DNA of 64,000 nucleotides. It comes from Casuarius casuarius. Its lineage: Eukaryota > Chordata > Aves > Casuariiformes > Casuariidae. Under the pieces are notes generated by a model. That model worked only from the letters and a program-made list of their open reading frames with translations, ran no database searches and had not been told where the DNA came from. The DNA lies in assembly GCA_003342895.1 (NCBI GenBank), contig PTFA01000111.1, forward strand, positions 2,559,607 through 2,623,606, given 5' to 3'. Shown in pieces: positions 1 to 18,501 of this stretch. Position numbers and translations under genes: made by a program. Numbering within the stretch: the first letter of the stretch is position 1; each line of letters begins with the position of its first letter.

Positions 1-1222
1 CATTCCAGTTCCTTTCTCACATAAAGAGCACCTCCACCACCTCACCTCCCTGGCCTGTCCTTCCTAAAAAGCATGTAGGTTCAGTTAGTATAGCACCTAG
101 TTCAGTTATGTATAGTTGTCTTGTGACACAATGCATTTAAAAGGAATTTTAATGATTACTACATGGAATAGAGAAATGCAAAATACATGTTTCAGAAGGC
201 CTAATATAATTTATCAATGTTTCTTTTTTTTCCATTGATATTTTTAATGGTTAATTGAAAAAGGAGTATGTTTCCTGTAGAAATGGGTGCCCAGAATCTT
301 TGCTGCTTCCACGTACTGTAAAGATGCAGCACTACAAGCAGGTTTTTTATTTGTTTTCAGGATGGTCAGCAATTTTAAGTACTCTTTTTCTCATTTCTCC
401 CTTTGTCCTGCTGAATCATTTCACCTCTCTGCGCATTTAAGGAAATAATTTCCTAGCTTGGATATCTGAGGACAGCTGTTCTCAATCACTGAACCTTTGG
501 TAGATTAATACTTTGCTTTTTCCCCCCTATTTTAATATATTCTGTACTTTTGTGCTATATTACATTTTAACACTGATTTATCTATGCTTTAAGAAGTAAT
601 GTATGGACAGTTAAATTGTTCTTTTTTGGGGGATTTTTAAATCTCTTACAATTGAATATTAAATCCTTGTTTGTGTTTTTTTTTTTTCCTTAAATACATA
701 CACATTGTATATGTGTGTATATATAGGCTCAATGCTACTTTTGAATGTATGTTTCCCTTGTTATGATCTAAATCAAAAACTGATTCCCAAAGTTTAGGAG
801 AATGTTTCCTTTTCTTTCTGCTGTACTTCAGAACAGTTTGGCTTATTCATTTTATATTTTGGTTATGTTTACATCCTTTTCATAATATCTCTATCTAATA
901 TCACTTCTAACCTTTATCATTGTGACCACTTTTGTTCTTTGAATATGTCCTGAAAACACTTCTTGCAAGGAATGGCAGGACTACAGTACACTTATTTTTA
1001 TTAAATCATTTTCAGTAAACAAATCCCAAGAAAATAATTGTGTAGGAACAATTAAAAAAATACAGTATTGATTAGAGTAGGACATCAATTGTTATCCTAC
1101 AGGTTTTAAATTAATTGTTTATTTTTGCTCATTTATGGGTTGTTCTTCTTTTTTTGTTTGTTTGTTTGTTTGTTTGTTTGAATAAGTATGAGGCCAACTG
1201 ACACTTTTTCTCATCTTTTCAG
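1..1222 (+). other. PRKX intron 1, 3' part
   Basis: This AT-rich non-coding stretch ends in a pyrimidine tract and AG at 1221-1222. It holds a (TTTG)n microsatellite at 1153-1180. No other exon or recognisable repeat was seen. Confidence 0.8.
1153..1180. repeat. (TTTG)n microsatellite
   Basis: About seven TTTG/GTTT units sit roughly 42 bases upstream of the exon 2 acceptor, inside the polypyrimidine and branch-point zone. Confidence 0.9.
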
Positions 1223-1391
1223 GCACAGGTACATTTGGGCGTGTTCATCTGGTGAAGGAAAAAATGGCCAAACGTTACTTTGCACTGAAAGTAATGAGCA
1301 TTCCAGATGTTATTCGACTGAAGCAAGAACAACATGTGCACAATGAAAAATCGGTCTTGAAAGAGGTCAATCACCCATTTTTGATCAGATT
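1223..1391 (+). CDS. PRKX: PRKX exon 2: glycine-rich loop, VAIK lysine and C-helix
   Basis: This 169-nt exon begins with the last two bases of a Gly codon and ends with the first two of a Leu codon. It encodes residues 56-112 in human numbering. It carries the glycine-rich ATP loop GTGTFGRV (residues 56-63), the ATP-anchoring lysine in FALK (K78) and the C-helix glutamate in HNEKSVL (E97) that pairs with it. The segment SIPDVIRLKQEQ separates PRKX from the PKA catalytic subunits, which read differently here. The acceptor is TTTTCAG and the donor GTAAGT. Nothing is broken in this exon. Identification rests on recalled family sequence, not a database search. Confidence 0.96.
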
Positions 1392-3392
1392 GTAAGTTAA
1401 GTTCTGTTTTGGTGTCTTTGAAATGTTATTTTTATGGCCTGGTTTTCTGTTTCCAGTTAATGTCACCACTTTAAACAGGGACAATGTCTTCCTCTGGTTG
1501 CAACACATTGAATATGTGTCAGTGCAGCATAATACTGTATTTTACAGCATTTTATGATGGAGAATTTTAAAAGTGATGCTGCACATAAGTTATTTCTAGT
1601 GTTCATCTTTCCTATATTTTGTAAAGACTATACATAAAGATTTTTTTTTCTTTCTTTTCCTGTTGTATTTAAGAAGTGCCCCTCCTGCTTGTAGGGAGGT
1701 CCTGAGTCAGTCTTCCTGTGGATAGTGAAGTTATTTATCTACTTCTCTTTTAAACTGTTTTTTGGAAGTGTTTTATGCTCTTGCAATAACTGATCAGTGG
1801 GGTCTCATAGGCAATCTTTACTGACATTTTTCTGTGAAGTATCGTAACTCTGTGGGAGCAACAGTACGTATGGTATTGTAGGTTTAAGATGTTTTCAGGA
1901 AAACAAGAATTAAAAAAAATAAACCANGTCTTGTTAGTCCTATAAACTATAACAGATTATTTGGATTTTGTCTTTCTTTGTTCCTTGTAGCTGTAATTTT
2001 GCCTAACTTCTTAGATTACTTCTCAAGAGTGTTTTTTATATAGTCAGTAAACATACAAATAATAGCAGATTAATTATGTTCAAGACTCTAATAGGGAAGT
2101 AGTTTCATAAAAGCTTGAGACAGAAGCCTGGGCTCTTTTTTCTTTATCATTTAGAACCTATAGAGGAGCTGTATTTGATGTCCGATTGTTTCCTTTCCGT
2201 GGCTGCCCTCAGCGCCCATAGGAGGAAAGGGAATCTGCCTTGAGCAAAAGTTACTCATGAGCTTGGGAGCTGTTTGCTCTGATTATTTTCTTGAGACTCT
2301 GTAGCTTGATTAGGAACCAGGTAATTAAGCAAAAAATGTATTTTATCTTTCCATTCTTGTGATAGTCAAGGAGCAGTTATTAGAAACTGAAGTAACTTCT
2401 GTTCTTTTATCAGTGAGGTAAGTAGGGATACAGCGTTCTTTATCTGCTGTCTTAGTAATAATGGTAGTTACTAGTTTTTTAAAGGGCAATATATGTTCCA
2501 GATGTTATCAAATACTGATTTTCTTAACTGTTGAGTTACATTCATATGTGTGGTGTTTGACTTACTTAATGTGGGTAAAAAGAAAAACATTTTAGTTTTG
2601 GAGAGTGTCAGAGAGAAGGATCTTGTGTCCTGTGATGAAGCTTTGAAGGCCGCTTGGAATGGTTTTCTTTGTGTTCCTTAGCTGCTTTTTACTGCAGTCT
2701 AGTAATGAATGTAGAACAATAGTATTCCTTAAATTAGAGGTAACAGTCTGAGGAGTGAAAGGTGCTTATCATCAAGATAATTCCAAGATACAGAAATGAA
2801 TACCGCTTTGCTGTCATTTCCTCTTTAACAAAAGCAGTAGAAAAGGGATTGTAGAAGAGCAGTGTGGTCTTACACTTAACTAGTAACTAGTCACCTTAGA
2901 TGGGGGAGATGTGTATATGTGGGAAGGAAGAGATAGGAGAGGAGTAGGATAACTCTGTGATGTCCTCTAATTGAACATATTGTCATAAATAATCTTTACA
3001 AATGCAGATTCTGCTCCCGTCCCCCCACCATTTAGACAGTATTTGGTTAAATAAAATGTAAGGGATATGAGAATTGTCTGGTCTTAGCAGACTAGCAATT
3101 ACTGGGTGTTTAGTAGAGAACTGTCTTGGACAATACAAAGCAGTCTGTCTAACAATTAAGTTTTCTTTCAAGCCTGTGTATCTAGTTTTTACTTCCTTGT
3201 GTAAAGTCAACTGCTTGAACATCTATTACATAATCCTGCGAGCTTCTCGAGGGTTTTAATATTTGCGCAATGAGAACCATAACTAAATTATGAACATATT
3301 TGGGATAACAGAGGTCAATTTACAGAAATTTACTTCTAAAGCAAATCAGAAAGATGATTTGTTTATTTAATAAGACAATATTTTTATTACAG
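1392..3392 (+). other. PRKX intron 2
   Basis: Two kilobases of AT-rich intron run from donor GTAAGTTAAG to acceptor TTATTACAG. Small open frames near 2983-3259 show no coding character. No recognisable repeat was seen. Confidence 0.85.
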
Positions 3393-3656
3393 ATTTTGGA
3401 CCTACCACGATGAACGTTTTCTGTACATGTTAATGGAATATGTGCCAGGAGGAGAACTTTTTAGTTACCTGCGCAACATGGGGCGTTTCAACAACAGCAC
3501 AGGACTGTTTTACTCTACAGAAATTATTTGTGCAATAGAATACCTGCACTCCAAAGAAATAGTTTACAGAGACTTAAAACCTGAAAATATATTACTAGAC
3601 AAAGAAGGACATATCAAGCTTACTGATTTTGGATTTGCTAAAAAACTGGTGGATAG
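3393..3656 (+). CDS. PRKX: PRKX exon 3: hinge, catalytic loop and DFG
   Basis: This 264-nt exon encodes residues 112-200. The hinge and early C-lobe read [14 protein letters not shown]. The catalytic loop is YRDLKPEN (D172 is the catalytic base, K174 contacts phosphate, N177 binds metal), where PKA-family kinases also have Tyr in place of His. The magnesium-binding DFG is at 190-192, followed by FAKKLVDR at the start of the activation segment. The ATG at 3427 is an internal methionine, not a start. The acceptor is TTACAG and the donor GTAAGT. The last two bases, AG, complete an Arg codon with the first base of the exon at 9840. Confidence 0.97.
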
Positions 3657-9960
<6,304 letters not shown>

Positions 9961-11100
9961 TAAGTGATAGTAGCATTGACCACTGTATCACAGTAATACT
10001 GTATCAAAGCTGAGGTTAGGATTCTTTACTACTACTTTTTATGATACTCTGAATAGCAAATTTGAACTACCTGGGTTAAATCTAATGCTGATATACCTCT
10101 TTTCTGTCTGTCTCTGAAGAAAGGAGTTGAGAGCTGTTTAAAGGAAAGTATATCACCATCTTTTTTTTTTTTTTTTAATTAAATGAGATGGTTATGATTT
10201 TTCTTCTTTACAGCTGCTCTTTTTCTAATTTGTTGTGGAAATTTAGGTTTTATTTAAGTCTAAATTTTTATATGTGAACCCTTTTATATAAAGCGTGAAG
10301 GCGAGGACTACCAATTTTCTTTGAAACATGTGTAATTAATTTCTAGCACAGTGAAATATTTGCAATGGGAACTTCAGTCTGTCAAAATGCATACATGTTA
10401 AGTAGGAAGGCTATGTAATTCCTACAGCTTGAGTTACTCATGAGTTTTGGTTTGAACTATTTTAAACTAAAGAAAAAGTACAGGGGAAAAAGTTAAATGC
10501 TCTATTTTGATATCAGTTTGCTGAAACATTTTTGATATTTGGCTCAAATGTTATTTTTGATGCTTTGGAATTTTCTTGATGGCAGTGTTCTCAGAAGATA
10601 AAACCTTTGCCACTGAAGAGAGACTTTCAGGCATTAAAATAGTTAACTGTTTCTGACTTAATTGAGAGGTGGATCAAAGTAATTGCCTTAATGTACTCTG
10701 TTTCTTTTAAAAAGAAACACTAATTTGTTAAAATAAGTAACTAGACTAGAGAGAACATGAAATTCTAAAATAACTGTTTGAATAATTAGTATTTGTGTAC
10801 TGAACAAGGCATGCATGCTATTTTTTTTTAATCTTGGCAAAATCTATTATTACTTGCAAAAAAAAAAAACCCAGAAACAAACAAAAAAGAGAAGAGTGAT
10901 TATTTTTGAGGAAATCAATTTTGCCAGTAATGGTAGCTGCAGTGGAAGAAATGCAGGTCCAACTTAATGCTTTCAGAGCTTCCCAAGAAACATAGTAATT
11001 TCAATTAGTCAGTTGGGCTTTTACAATAGTTAGAACTTGTTGCTTTTCAGTACCAGCTTGGGGATGCTTTGTGATTTCTCACTTTGCATGCACGCGCGGG

Positions 11101-11102
<2 letters not shown>

Positions 11103-11167
<65 letters not shown>
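11103..11167. repeat. (TG)n dinucleotide microsatellite
   Basis: About 32 uninterrupted TG units lie in intron 4, preceded by an alternating GCATGCACGCGCG stretch. Such tracts can adopt Z-DNA and are usually length-polymorphic. Confidence 0.97.
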
Positions 11168-11168
<1 letters not shown>

Positions 11169-11390
11169 GTTGTTTTCGTGGCCTTTCATTCTAGATCTGC
11201 ACTCCTATGAAGTGAAGCCAGAACAAAAGCATCCTGGCATGGATTTATTCCTCCCTTTCTGTATATAATACCGTCAGCTCTGGATAACCTTGGTGACTCT
11301 TCTTCTGGTGTTAGAGCAAGCCCATCAGGCTGACCAAGCAGATGGCTGCCCTGAGGGATGGTCACTGTAGAGATCCCTTCCATTGAGTGT

Positions 11391-11432
11391 CTGTGTGTGT
11401 GCGCATGCATGTGTGTGTATGTGCATGCACTT
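11391..11432. repeat. Degenerate TG/GCATGC alternating tract
   Basis: Alternating purine-pyrimidine sequence with TGTGTG, GCGCATGCATG and TGCATGCAC lies 220 bases beyond the perfect TG tract. Confidence 0.75.
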
Positions 11433-14400
11433 GGTGTGAAGAAGCATGGTCAATAGCATCAGGTTTGTCCCAAGACAGTATTGCTGCCAGCTGGTTTCTT
11501 TTTTAATGTCCCAGAGGCTTGTATGTGCATTTGCTTTGAATCACGAGGCAATTTCTGGACAAAAAAGGATAAAAATGCTCTGGTAGTTTCGTACTGACCA
11601 AGGCAGGCTTGGCTGACTGATCTAATAAAAAGTCATTGTTTTACGTGGGCTGAGCTATGCAGAGGCCAGGCTTCTCCTTTCTTTCACAACTCCCTGAAAG
11701 AGTGAGTGGCCAGGTTAGTTAAGGGAATCCTCCTTGGAGAGGTAAAGAGAACAAGAGATTCCCAGGAGCCTTATCACCACTAAACTTAATCCTAGGCAGC
11801 ATGAAGAGTGCAGACAGAAGTGTCTGGTGCTATAATACTAGTTCAGGCATTAACTGTTTTCCTCCTATATCTGAGCAACTTAACTTTCTAACAGAGGACT
11901 CTGTGGGACCACTGTGTATCAGCTTTCTCTTGGGTCTAAGTGGTCGTAGTATAACTGGAAATGGGGCATTTTTCCTTTCCCTGCCTTACGGNGGTTGGTA
12001 GGATTCTCTCTGCTAGAGTAGTAATGGAAACATGGTGTCCACAATTAATATACTGAAGACAACGAAGATCTCTGCTTGAGAATCAGTGAGACACAAAGAC
12101 CACAGGGCACTGAGGTATGTCTAGTATATGTTCTCTGAAAGAGGAAATATAGAAAAAAGGGAACAGCAGCAACCTAGGTAGGATCTTCTCTGTCCTGAGA
12201 CAAAAGGCTCAAGGGATGAGGTCTGGATTCCCCCTCAGTTTAAATTAAACACTTTGGCTATAGACACTCTTAACCAGTAGAGACCAGTAGAGAGAAATTA
12301 TGCATTTCTTGAAGGCAGCTGAGATGTTAGGTACACTGATTGACAGAGCAGCTGTCTGCAAGTGATTTTGTAATGGTCTTTATTCTACTACAGTATTTCT
12401 GATTTAATAGAAGTATCTGTGTATATATGTTCTTCATAATGGTTAGATGCCTCATTTTTTTTCAGTGTTTGTGGGGAAAGTCCCTATCCAAAGCTAGACA
12501 ATTTTTAAGATTTTGGGGCTTTCTTTTGCTTTGGAGAAGTTTGTGTTTTGTGCATGTTGTTTTCTTTAAGCAGGCAGGTTACCACATAGGGAATACACTT
12601 TTATCATTTTACCAACTTTTTCACTTCTGTTGGCAGTAGCAATGTTTTAAAACACTTTTCCCCACCAGCTCAACATGTGGCTTGTTATTTACTATCAAGG
12701 CTTTTAATGCAAAAATAATCATAGGTAACTTTATCTCTTTAAACTTCAAGATTTAAAAAGTAGGAAAATTACTTGAATGTTTACCTAACTTCATGACCAA
12801 GTCTTTGTCTGTAAAGAAAAGAGTTATGACATTTGGTAGTTATTTCCTTAAATAATTGTCTCTGAACCCCAAAAGCAATCAAAAAGAGTAGGGAGTTGTG
12901 TCTAAGGAAATGATTTGTCTAAAAAAAAACCCCAAACAAAATAAAACTACACTTTCCTGTTCTGCTGTGTCTTATTTCTCTAACCTACTGCTGTCTCTAG
13001 AGGCCAGTGGAATTCTAACACACATACTAAGTTTAAGACAAGGTCCCAGTTACGTTCAAGATAAGAAAATATGGGAAGAGGAGTGCATATGGAAAACTTA
13101 ATGAAAAGAAATCTTATGGCAAAAACAGATTAGTTATACTAGTCCTTCATGAAATTATTCCCCAAAAAAGCAAAGTGGCCAATAGAAAAAGTTCAAAGAC
13201 TGTTCTGTGACTTTGATCATTATGTTTCCCCTCAAAAAAGGGCAATTTTGAATAATTGAATTAGGTTACAGTCTGCCATAGAGGAAAATATACTTATTTA
13301 AGATGTTAAATGTGTTAGGTCATAACTCTACTGTCATCAGACACATAGCCAAGTGAAAGTTTTCATTTAATGAGGGGTTTCTTTTTTTGGTTTTTGCTTT
13401 AGTAGTCACATGTGACCTATTGATCTATCTATTTAGGTAGGTAATGATTTCTGTCTACAGTTTCATATTCTAAGACATGTATGTATTCACTTGAGGTTTT
13501 GCAACACTTCTTCTATCTCTTATCTATGACACCAATGTCAATGCCATTGTATGCATCAGTTAGCAAAAGGAACGGTTTGCAGCTGTTGTCCCATACACAG
13601 AGATCTTTAGATTCCTTGCCAGTTGGTGGAAAAAAGGCAGCTGTTAGTATTTGCCTTAATGGTGTGAAGATNGTCTGAAACTCAAAGGTAATTTTTGCTG
13701 AATTATTAGGTAGCTTCTAGCATAAGACCTGTGCGGTCTTGTCCAAAATCTTCATGGTGTGTTGGAGGTTGATTATTTGCAAGTGGTATTGGTCAAGTTT
13801 CAATTTAGTTTGTCAGTAAGAAAACTGTATAAATTTCCAAAGTTACTTTCTTTTTTTTTTTTTTTTTTTAACTTATGCATGCAGACAGCATTATTTAACA
13901 GTTCTTATGGAATTTGGCTCAGTCCGTGACTGAATTTTACAATATTTTAAAGGAAATGCTAATCCACTTGACCATCAGGTGGGTAACAAAGGACTTAGTA
14001 CTTCTGAAAACACTTCTGTAGTGCAACTAGCACATAATGTTTTTTCAGGAATAAGTTCAACTGGGTAACAAAAAATTAAGGAAAGAAGTAATGTGAAATG
14101 AACAAATATTGTTGCGTCAGCCCTTGTTTATATTACCAGTGTCTCCCCAAGTTATCGGCATGGTATGTGTGCGCATGCATTTCAGTTTTCTTAGAAAAAA
14201 AATTATAAAACTTTAGGAAGATGTGAAAATATTTTAATTGTCAGAATGTAATAGTTAGATGTTATTAATATGGTTGATATTCAAAATCTCTTTTTCTATT
14301 CTGTACAAGATTTTGAGACAGAATCATTATTAAGCAGGGTGCTTTGGTCATGTTATGGAAGTTAAGCTGGGACTGAAATCAGTGAATGAATAGTTAGTTA

Positions 14401-15322
14401 TCCCATTGCCCTAGAAAGCTTTTCATGGTCACTTCTAGAAAGGGGACTGTCATTCTGAAAATCTCTTGGCACTTGGTCTAAGCTAATTAAACCTTCTGTA
14501 CTGATACGCTTGCACTCTGTGCCTCTTTGAGTAACTAGTGTATATCATATACTAGTGAAGGAAGCACAACAGAAAATAGTCTCAATTGTTACTGTAGGTG
14601 AAACACAAGAAGCAGTCTGTCAACTGGCTCCTAACTTTGTGGAGAACGTTTTAGAAAATAGCACAGAATTTTAATTGAACTTTAATTTGGTGATCATCAT
14701 AGAGATGATGAAACATGAGACTTGTATCTGCCAAAACATCAAAAGAACAGCTGCCATTTGAGAGACTTTTAGGGACTGAAAAGTCTGTCATCTTCAAACC
14801 TCTGTAACAAAGCCTACACCTACATTAAAGAAGTATAATAAGTAGCTGAGCTGGATGCTGTATTCCTATGAGGGTCCTTTGACACTTTGAGTGGAAACTA
14901 GTGAATAAGCGTAGGCCAGCAGTTACAGGAAAAGATCAAGAGTGGTCATGTTGTTTTAGAAAGTACACCTTTGGGTTTTAAAGCTGAAGACAAAAAACTT
15001 CTGACTTTGTAATACTGACAGTTTGTTTCACAAATAATTTTTTACTGTATTAATAAAAGAAATAGCTCTTCTGTAATACTTCAATTTTAATTACATGCCG
15101 AATGTACTGTATATAAAAATGTTTTCTGTTTTGCAATAGCAGCCTCAGTGTGACTTGGTAACTAAAGTTATTCTTCAAGTAGTGTGTGCTTGATGATGTT
15201 GCCCTACCAAAAAGAAATCAATAACCCATTATTTTTGTGGGCACTTACTATAGTCTAACACTGCTTATAAGATTTTTGCAGATTCTTTTTCTAACCTCTA
15301 AAAATTTGCTGTATTAAAATAG

Positions 15323-15418
15323 GTTTCCTCCATTTTTTGATGACAATCCATTTGGTATATATCAGAAGATTCTTGCTGGCAAAATAGATTTCCCGAGGCA
15401 TTTGGATTTGTATGTAAA
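15323..15418 (+). CDS. PRKX: PRKX exon 5: kinase C-lobe, G-helix region
   Basis: This 96-nt exon encodes residues 240-272: FPPFFDDNPFGIYQKILAG followed by KIDFPRHLDLYVK. This is the substrate-binding G-helix region of AGC kinases. The acceptor is AAAATAG, with a weaker pyrimidine tract than the other exons, and the donor is GTAAGT. The phases (one base, then 31 codons, then two bases) match exons 4 and 6. Residue pair LY at 269-270 is where I recall FH in human, a conservative difference. Confidence 0.96.
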
Positions 15419-16060
15419 GTAAGTTCTTGGCTCCCCAAACTATCTTTTATGTTCTACATACCTCCTGAGCACTATTTTTAAATAATTTTCATAAATAGAT
15501 ACCAGATTCTAATTTTCTAGAACACTGTGTTGAATATATTTTAGTTTACATTTAGTCTTGCAGTTCACGTAAATTTTGTGTTTAATAGAGTTCCAGCCAG
15601 AGATATGGTAATAATATCCTACTATATCCTGTAGTATCCTACTCTCTTAATTTTCTGCATATTTTGAAATATTAAATACTTTTCCACTTTCTACAAAGCT
15701 CATTGATGCAAGGGTGCTGTGGGAGAAGGAAAAGAGGAGAACTATGAGGAGTTAATTCATCTCATCAGGAGAGCAGGAAGAGGACTTAAAATTGTTCCTT
15801 TGTGTGTTAATTTTCCAGTTAAATCACTCTCTACATAACTAAGTAGTTATGAGTCCGAGTGGACTGTCTTTGATACTTTTACAGATCTAAAATGCACTTC
15901 CGTTTCTGATAGCAGGGCTCCACTTCAATATGCAATCTTAAATTTGTATCATCAGTTTTTTATTCATAATATTTTGCAGTCATTACAGATACATTGCAAA
16001 TGTTTTTCTTCTTTTCTGTTTAAAAATTCCATAATTGAAATTGAAATACTTGTTAGTAAA

Positions 16061-16077
16061 TCACAGAATCACAGAAT
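16061..16077 (-). repeat. CR1 3' terminal octamer tail
   Basis: On the minus strand the element ends in two copies of ATTCTGTG followed by ATTT. This octamer tail replaces poly(A) in CR1 and fixes the insertion's 3' edge. Confidence 0.93.
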
Positions 16078-16105
16078 GGTTGAGGTTGGAAGGGACCTCT
16101 GGAGA

Positions 16106-16486
16106 TCATCTAGTCCAACCCCCCCACCCAAGCAGGATCACCCAGAGCACATCGCACAGGATCACGTTCTGGCGGGTTTTGAATATCTCCAGAGGAGACT
16201 CGACAACCTCTCTGGGCAACCTGTTCCAGTGTTCTGTCACCCTCACAGTAAAGACGTTTTTCCTCACATTCAGATGGAACTGCCTGTGTTTCACTTTGTG
16301 CCTGTTGCCTCTTGTCCTGTTGCTGGGCACCACTGAAGAGAGTCTGGCCCCATCCTCTTGACACCCTTCCTTGAGATATTTGTATACATTGATAAGATCC
16401 CTTCTCAGTCTTCTCTTCTCCAGGCTGAACAGGTCCAGCTCTCTCAGCCTTTCCTCATAGGAGAGATGCTGCAGTCGCCTAATCAT
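16106..16486 (-). pseudogene. CR1 ORF2 C-terminal fragment
   Basis: This open segment encodes the region after the reverse-transcriptase palm, recognisable from LRELDLFSLEKRRLRRDLI and the stretch TVRVTEHWNRLPREVVESP that ends CR1 ORF2 proteins. In the intact element it helps the polymerase act in target-primed reverse transcription. It is in a different frame from the upstream piece at 16479-17066, so a frameshift lies near 16480. Most avian CR1 copies retain only this 3' portion. Confidence 0.9.
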
Positions 16487-17066
16487 CTTCGTAGCCCCAC
16501 GCTGGGCTCACTGCAGTAGCTCCATGTCTCTCCTGTACTGGGGAGCCCAGAATTGGACACAGCACTGCAGATGTGGCCTCACCAGGGCTGAGGAGAGGGG
16601 GAAGGAGTACCTCCCTCCACCCGCTGGCCACACTCTTCCTAATGCACCCCAGGATACCCTTGGCCTTTTTGGCCACAAGGCCACATTGCTGGCTGGTGCT
16701 TAACTTGTTGTCCACCGGGACTGCCAGGTCCTTCTCCACAGAGCTGCTTTCCAGCAGGTCAACCCCCAGCCTGTACTGGGGCATGGGGTTATTGTTCCCC
16801 AGGTGCAGGAGCCTGCACTTGCCTTTGTTGAACTTCATGAGGTTCCTCTCCATCCAACTCTCCAGCCTGTCCAGGTCTCTCTGAATGGCAGCACAGCCCT
16901 CTGCCGTATCAGCCGCTCCTCCTGGTTTTGTATCATCATCAAACTTGCTGAGGAGGCACTCCATCCCTTCATCCAGATCATTGATGACTAAGTTGAACAA
17001 GACTGGACCCAGTACTGACCCCTGGGGGACACCACTAGCTATAGGCCTCCAACTAGACTGCGCCAC
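16479..17066 (-). pseudogene. CR1 ORF2 reverse transcriptase fragment, palm motifs B and C
   Basis: This holds reverse-transcriptase motif B (GVPQGSVLGPVLFNLVIND) and motif C. Motif C reads KFDDDTK, whereas the CR1 pattern is FADD followed by TK, so the alanine next to the catalytic aspartates is replaced by aspartate. Downstream residues include WMERNLMKFNKGKCRLLHLG, a conserved thumb region, and VEKDLAVPVDNKL. The frame differs from both neighbours, showing frameshifts near 16480 and 17060. This is decayed coding sequence with no expected activity. Confidence 0.92.
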
Positions 17067-17337
17067 TGATCACAACCCTCTGAGCTCTGCCATTCAGACG
17101 GTTGTCAGTCCACCTCACTGTCCACTCATCTATCCCCCACTTCCTGAGCTTGCCTATGAGAATGTTATGGGAGACAGTGTCAAAAGCCTTGCTGAAGTCA
17201 AGGGAGACAACATCCACTGCTCTCCCCTCACCTACCCAGGCAGTCATTCCATCACAGAAGGCTCTCAGGTTGCTTAAGCATGATTTCCCCTTGGCGAATC
17301 CATGCTGACGCCTCCTGATCACCTTCTTTTCCTCCAC
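17053..17337 (-). pseudogene. CR1 ORF2 reverse transcriptase fragment, fingers and motif A
   Basis: This encodes QHGFAKGKSCLSNL and then motif A, SLDFSKAFDTVSHNIL, whose aspartate is one of the catalytic metal ligands. It ends with KWGIDEWTVRW and the start of the region before motif B. A stop codon just upstream of the first Met separates it from the preceding piece, and a frameshift near 17060 separates it from the next. The order matches CR1 ORF2. Confidence 0.92.
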
Positions 17338-17341
17338 ATGC

Positions 17342-18022
17342 TTAGAGATGACCTCCAGGATGAGCTACTCCATCACCTTTCCAGGGATGGAGGTGAGGCT
17401 GACTGGCCTGTAGTTTCCTGAGTCCTCCTTCTTGCCCTTTTGGAAAACCCGAGTGACATTGGCTTTCCTCAGGCACCTCTCCTGTTCTCCATGACCTTTC
17501 AAGGATGATGGAGAGTGGCCTAGCAGTAACATCCACCAGCTCCCTCAGCACTCGTGGGTGCATCCCATCAGGGCCCATGGATTTGTGGGTGTCAGGTTTG
17601 CCTAAATGATCTCTAACCTGATCCTCCTTGACCAAGGGAAAGTCTTCCTTTCTCCAGACTTTCTCTCTTGTCTCCAGGGTCTGGGATTCCTGAGGGCTGG
17701 CCTTAGCAGTGAAGACTGAAGCAAAGAAGGCATTCAGGAACTCTGCCTTCTTGNTATCCTTTGTCACCAGGGCACCCACCCCATTCAGCAGCAGGCCCAC
17801 ATTTTCCCTTGTCTTCCTTTTGCTACTGATGTATTTGAAGAAGCTCTTCTTGCTGTCCTTGATGTCCCTCACCAGATTTAATTCCAAATGGGCCTTAGCC
17901 TTCCTCGTCGCATGCCTGCATACTCTGACAACGTTCCAGTATTGCTCCCAAGTGTCCCGTCCCTTCTTCCACGTTCTGTGTACTTCCTTCTTCTGTTTGA
18001 GTTTTGCCAGGAGCTCATCCAT
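17342..18022 (-). pseudogene. CR1 ORF2 linker and reverse transcriptase N-terminus
   Basis: The linker between endonuclease and reverse transcriptase reads KSFFKYISSKRKTRENVG. The reverse-transcriptase domain opens with [16 protein letters not shown], a hallmark of CR1/Jockey-type enzymes. The frame is lost after the residues GEVPEES, where the translation stops looking like CR1. The piece overlaps the endonuclease fragment at 17878-18483 in another frame, so a frameshift lies around 17900-18000. A single N is at 17754. Confidence 0.9.
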
Positions 18023-18483
18023 GCAGGTCTCCTGCCCCCTTTGCTTGACTTCTCACTCATAGGGATGCAGCGACATTGAGCTTNGAGGAAGTGATGCTTG
18101 AATATTAACCAGCTCTCTTGGACCCTCCTTCCTTCTAGGGCCCTAACCCACGGGATTCCTCCAAGTAGGTCCCTGAAGAGGCCCAAGTTTGCTCTCCTGA
18201 AGTCCAGGGTTGCCATCCTCCTTATTGCCCTGCTTCCTCCTCGCAGGATCCTGAACTCCACCATCTCATGCTCACTGCAGCCAAGGCTGCCCCCAACCTT
18301 CGCATCTCCAACCAGTCCTTCTTTGTTTGTTAGTGCAAGGTCCAGCAGCACACCTCTCCTCGTGGGCTCCTGCACCACCTGTGTCAAAAAGTTGTCATCG
18401 ATGCTCTGCAGGAACCTTCTGGACTGTTTGTGCCTAGCTGTGTTATCTTTCCAGCAGATATCAGGGTGGTTCAAGTCCCCCAC
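17878..18483 (-). pseudogene. CR1 ORF2 endonuclease C-terminal fragment
   Basis: The apurinic-type endonuclease domain of CR1 makes the target nick. Here its motif GDLNHPDICW opens the fragment, followed by FLTQVVQEPTR and LDLALTN, then GCSEHEMVEF, which corresponds to the catalytic S-D-H block with Glu in place of Asp. An in-frame TGA at about 18490 separates this from the preceding endonuclease part. A single N is at 18084. Confidence 0.9.
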
Positions 18484-18501
18484 GAGAACCAGGGCCTGTG
18501 A

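Noticed and set aside
16035..17277. Plus-strand open frames over the CR1
   Set aside because: They are antisense shadows of the CR1 ORF2; only the minus-strand frames carry endonuclease and reverse-transcriptase motifs.
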